Part shown: in pieces, positions 49,573 to 51,204 of the stretch
Numbering within the stretch: position 1 is the first letter of the stretch
How the letters are laid out: the number at the start of each line of letters is the position of its first letter
Assembly (NCBI RefSeq): GCF_947489715.1
Contig: NZ_CANLER010000017.1
Span: forward strand, 1 to 51,204
Reading direction: 5' to 3'
Origin: an uncultured Roseovarius sp.
Lineage (GTDB): Bacteria > Pseudomonadota > Alphaproteobacteria > Rhodobacterales > Rhodobacteraceae
Length of the DNA: 51,204 nucleotides
Translations under genes and position numbers: made by a program
The notes under the pieces: model-generated
Database searches by the model: none
Told to the model about the DNA's origin: nothing
Seen by the model: the letters and a program-made list of their open reading frames with translations, nothing else

Positions 49573-51045
49573 ATGACCGAGACGAATTTGAAATCGCTGC
49601 TGAATGACCCGTCGCTGCTGGCTGAAAAGGCCTATTCGAACGGGGAATGGATCGAAGGCGAAGGCGGCACTTACGATGTGACCAACCCCGCCCGCGGGGA
49701 CGTGATCGCAAAGGTGGCAGACATGTCGCGCGCGCAGGTCGCCAGCACCATCGCCGGTGCCGAAGCCGCACAAAAGGAATGGGCCAAATGGACCGGCAAG
49801 GAGCGCGCCACCGTCTTGCGCAAATGGTTCGACCTGATGATGGAAAACGCCGATGATCTGGCCACCATCCTGACCGCCGAACAGGGCAAACCGCTGGCCG
49901 AAGCCAAGGGCGAGGTTGGGTACGGTGCGTCCTTCATCGAGTTCTTCGCCGAAGAGGCCAAGCGCATCTACGGCGAAACCATCCCCGGCCATCAGCGCGA
50001 CAAGCGCATCACCGTGATCAAGCAACCTATCGGGGTTGCGGCCTCGATCACGCCCTGGAATTTCCCCAACGCGATGATCACCCGCAAGGCCGCCCCGGCG
50101 CTGGCCGCAGGCTGTGCTTTCGTGGGCCGTCCGGCAGCGGAAACGCCTTTGTCGGCAACCGTGATGGGCGTTCTGGCCGAACGCGCGGGCATCCCCAAAG
50201 GCGTGTTCAATATCGTCACCTCCTCGCGCTCATCCGATGTGGGCAAGGAATTCTGCGAGAACCCGGCCGTGCGCAAACTGACCTTCACCGGCTCTACCGA
50301 AGTGGGCCGCATCCTACTGCGTCAGGCCGCCGACAGCGTGATGAAATGCTCGATGGAACTGGGTGGTAACGCACCGTTCATTGTTTTCGATGACGCTGAT
50401 CTGGATGCGGCCGTCGAAGGCGCGATCATGTGCAAATTCCGCAACAACGGTCAAACCTGCGTCTGCGCCAACCGCATTTATGTTCAGGCCGGTGTCTACG
50501 ATACCTTCGCCGCCAAGCTGAAAGACGCGGTCAGCAAGATGAAAATCGGCGATGGTATGGAAGACGGCGTGGCGCTTGGCCCGCTGATCAATGCTGATGC
50601 CATCGACAAGGTTCAGGAACATGTCGCCGACGCCAAATCGAAAGGTGCCGAAGTGATCCTGGGCGGTGGCGAACCGATGGAAGGCACCGGATATTTCCTG
50701 CCTCCGACCATCGTGACCGGCTGCACGCAGGACATGCAGGTGGCGACGGACGAAACCTTTGGCCCCTTCGCGCCGCTCTTCAAATTCGAGAACGAGGACG
50801 ACGTGATCGCCATGGCCAATGACACGATCTTCGGCCTGGCCAGCTATTTCTACGCCAAGGATCTCAGCCGCGTCTACAAGGTCGCCGAAACCCTGGAATA
50901 CGGCATCGTCGGCGTCAACACCGGCATCATCTCAACCGAGGTAGCGCCCTTCGGCGGCGTCAAGCAATCCGGTCTGGGCCGCGAAGGCAGCCACCACGGG
51001 ATCGAAGACTATCTGGAAATGAAATACATCTGCATGTCGGTCTAA
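49573..51045 (+). CDS. gabD: NAD(P)-dependent aldehyde dehydrogenase, succinate-semialdehyde type
   Basis: 490 aa from ATG 49573 (CAGGGGA upstream). SITPWNFPNAMITRKAAPAL, TFTGSTEVGR, Glu262 in MELGGNAPF and catalytic Cys296 in GQTCVCANR fit the SSADH/GabD group. Oddly, the normally invariant Lys of the KPxxxTP motif is Arg here (GRPAAETP, residue 186), which contacts the cofactor phosphate or ribose and may alter cofactor binding. It stands alone with a terminator; no gabT is adjacent. Confidence 0.9.
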   Translation: MTETNLKSLLNDPSLLAEKAYSNGEWIEGEGGTYDVTNPARGDVIAKVADMSRAQVASTIAGAEAAQKEWAKWTGKERATVLRKWFDLMMENADDLATILTAEQGKPLAEAKGEVGYGASFIEFFAEEAKRIYGETIPGHQRDKRITVIKQPIGVAASITPWNFPNAMITRKAAPALAAGCAFVGRPAAETPLSATVMGVLAERAGIPKGVFNIVTSSRSSDVGKEFCENPAVRKLTFTGSTEVGRILLRQAADSVMKCSMELGGNAPFIVFDDADLDAAVEGAIMCKFRNNGQTCVCANRIYVQAGVYDTFAAKLKDAVSKMKIGDGMEDGVALGPLINADAIDKVQEHVADAKSKGAEVILGGGEPMEGTGYFLPPTIVTGCTQDMQVATDETFGPFAPLFKFENEDDVIAMANDTIFGLASYFYAKDLSRVYKVAETLEYGIVGVNTGIISTEVAPFGGVKQSGLGREGSHHGIEDYLEMKYICMSV

Positions 51046-51064
51046 GGACTTCAATAGACACGCG

Positions 51065-51097
51065 AAAGGCGCGGCGAGAAATCGCGGCGCCTTTGTT
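51065..51097 (+). terminator. terminator after the aldehyde dehydrogenase gene
   Basis: AAAGGCGC / GCGCCTTT stem extended by GCGA/TCGC with a GAAA tetraloop. Confidence 0.8.
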
Positions 51098-51161
51098 GCA
51101 AAAACGATTTAATTCAAGGGCGGGTTTGAGCCCACTTTGACAAATGCTGCATACTGCACGA

Positions 51162-51204
51162 ATGTCCGTCAAAGCCTGGGTGAACGACAGAAAGGCCCAA
51201 TCGA
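51162..51204 (+). CDS. possible start of a gene cut by the right edge
   Basis: ATG followed by an open frame SVKAWVNDRKAQS to the window end. No ribosome site; the region before holds TTGACA at 51137. Too short to judge. Confidence 0.2.
   Translation, partial: MSVKAWVNDRKAQS

Overview
The window looks like an alphaproteobacterial chromosome, most likely a marine Rhodobacteraceae (Roseobacter-group) strain. The right-hand genes are GC-rich and of roseobacter type: L35-L20, DUF1523, MbfA with an Irr-type box, AcoX-type acetoin genes, TRAP transporters and creatinase. The species cannot be named from the sequence alone.

Positions 1 to about 19,560 form an accessory, visibly AT-richer region. 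It is a graveyard of insertion sequences (IS3 and IS110 families, all truncated, frameshifted or internally deleted) mixed with very small genes, gene tails and dispersed repeats. It opens with a protein of two almost identical PA14 domains whose downstream part has been lost to a one-base frameshift. Its most distinctive content is a family of 60-70 aa helical-hairpin proteins. Two types (here A and B) occur as three A-B gene pairs with a shared upstream sequence, plus two lone B genes. Other cargo includes an XRE regulator whose 3' tail is scattered as fragments at three other sites, a secreted Cys-rich peptide, an H-NS-like protein, a VPLPA-CTERM surface protein and a nuclease-like gene without a start codon. 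I saw no integrase, tRNA or CRISPR array.

Positions 19,627-51,204 are dense core-like genome: N-formylglutamate amidohydrolase, pyruvate kinase, rpmI-rplT, an orphan contractile-tail sheath protein carrying an inserted CSPG/cadherin-like domain, a divergent HupE/UreJ-DUF4198 pair, a TetR regulator next to a 52-aa exported protein with two perfect palindromic operators, a TRAP transporter (P-Q-M), the iron exporter MbfA behind an Irr-box, an AEC transporter, S-formylglutathione hydrolase with a soluble transhydrogenase, a TAT-exported cyclase-family protein, creatinase, a P1 peptidase, a kynurenine-formamidase-like hydrolase and a succinate-semialdehyde-type dehydrogenase.

The clearest functional unit is an acetoin-cleavage module at 38,503-46,033: acoX-acoA-acoB-acoC, a sigma-54 activator AcoR, and a divergent rpoN gene. 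A textbook -24/-12 promoter (39,883-39,900) lies between rpoN and acoX. The activator ends right after its AAA+ domain and has no DNA-binding HTH, which is unusual.

Another unexplained signal is a set of 4-unit arrays with an exact 11-bp period (core ACCGAC). They occur at three places, each time between the 3' ends of convergent genes.
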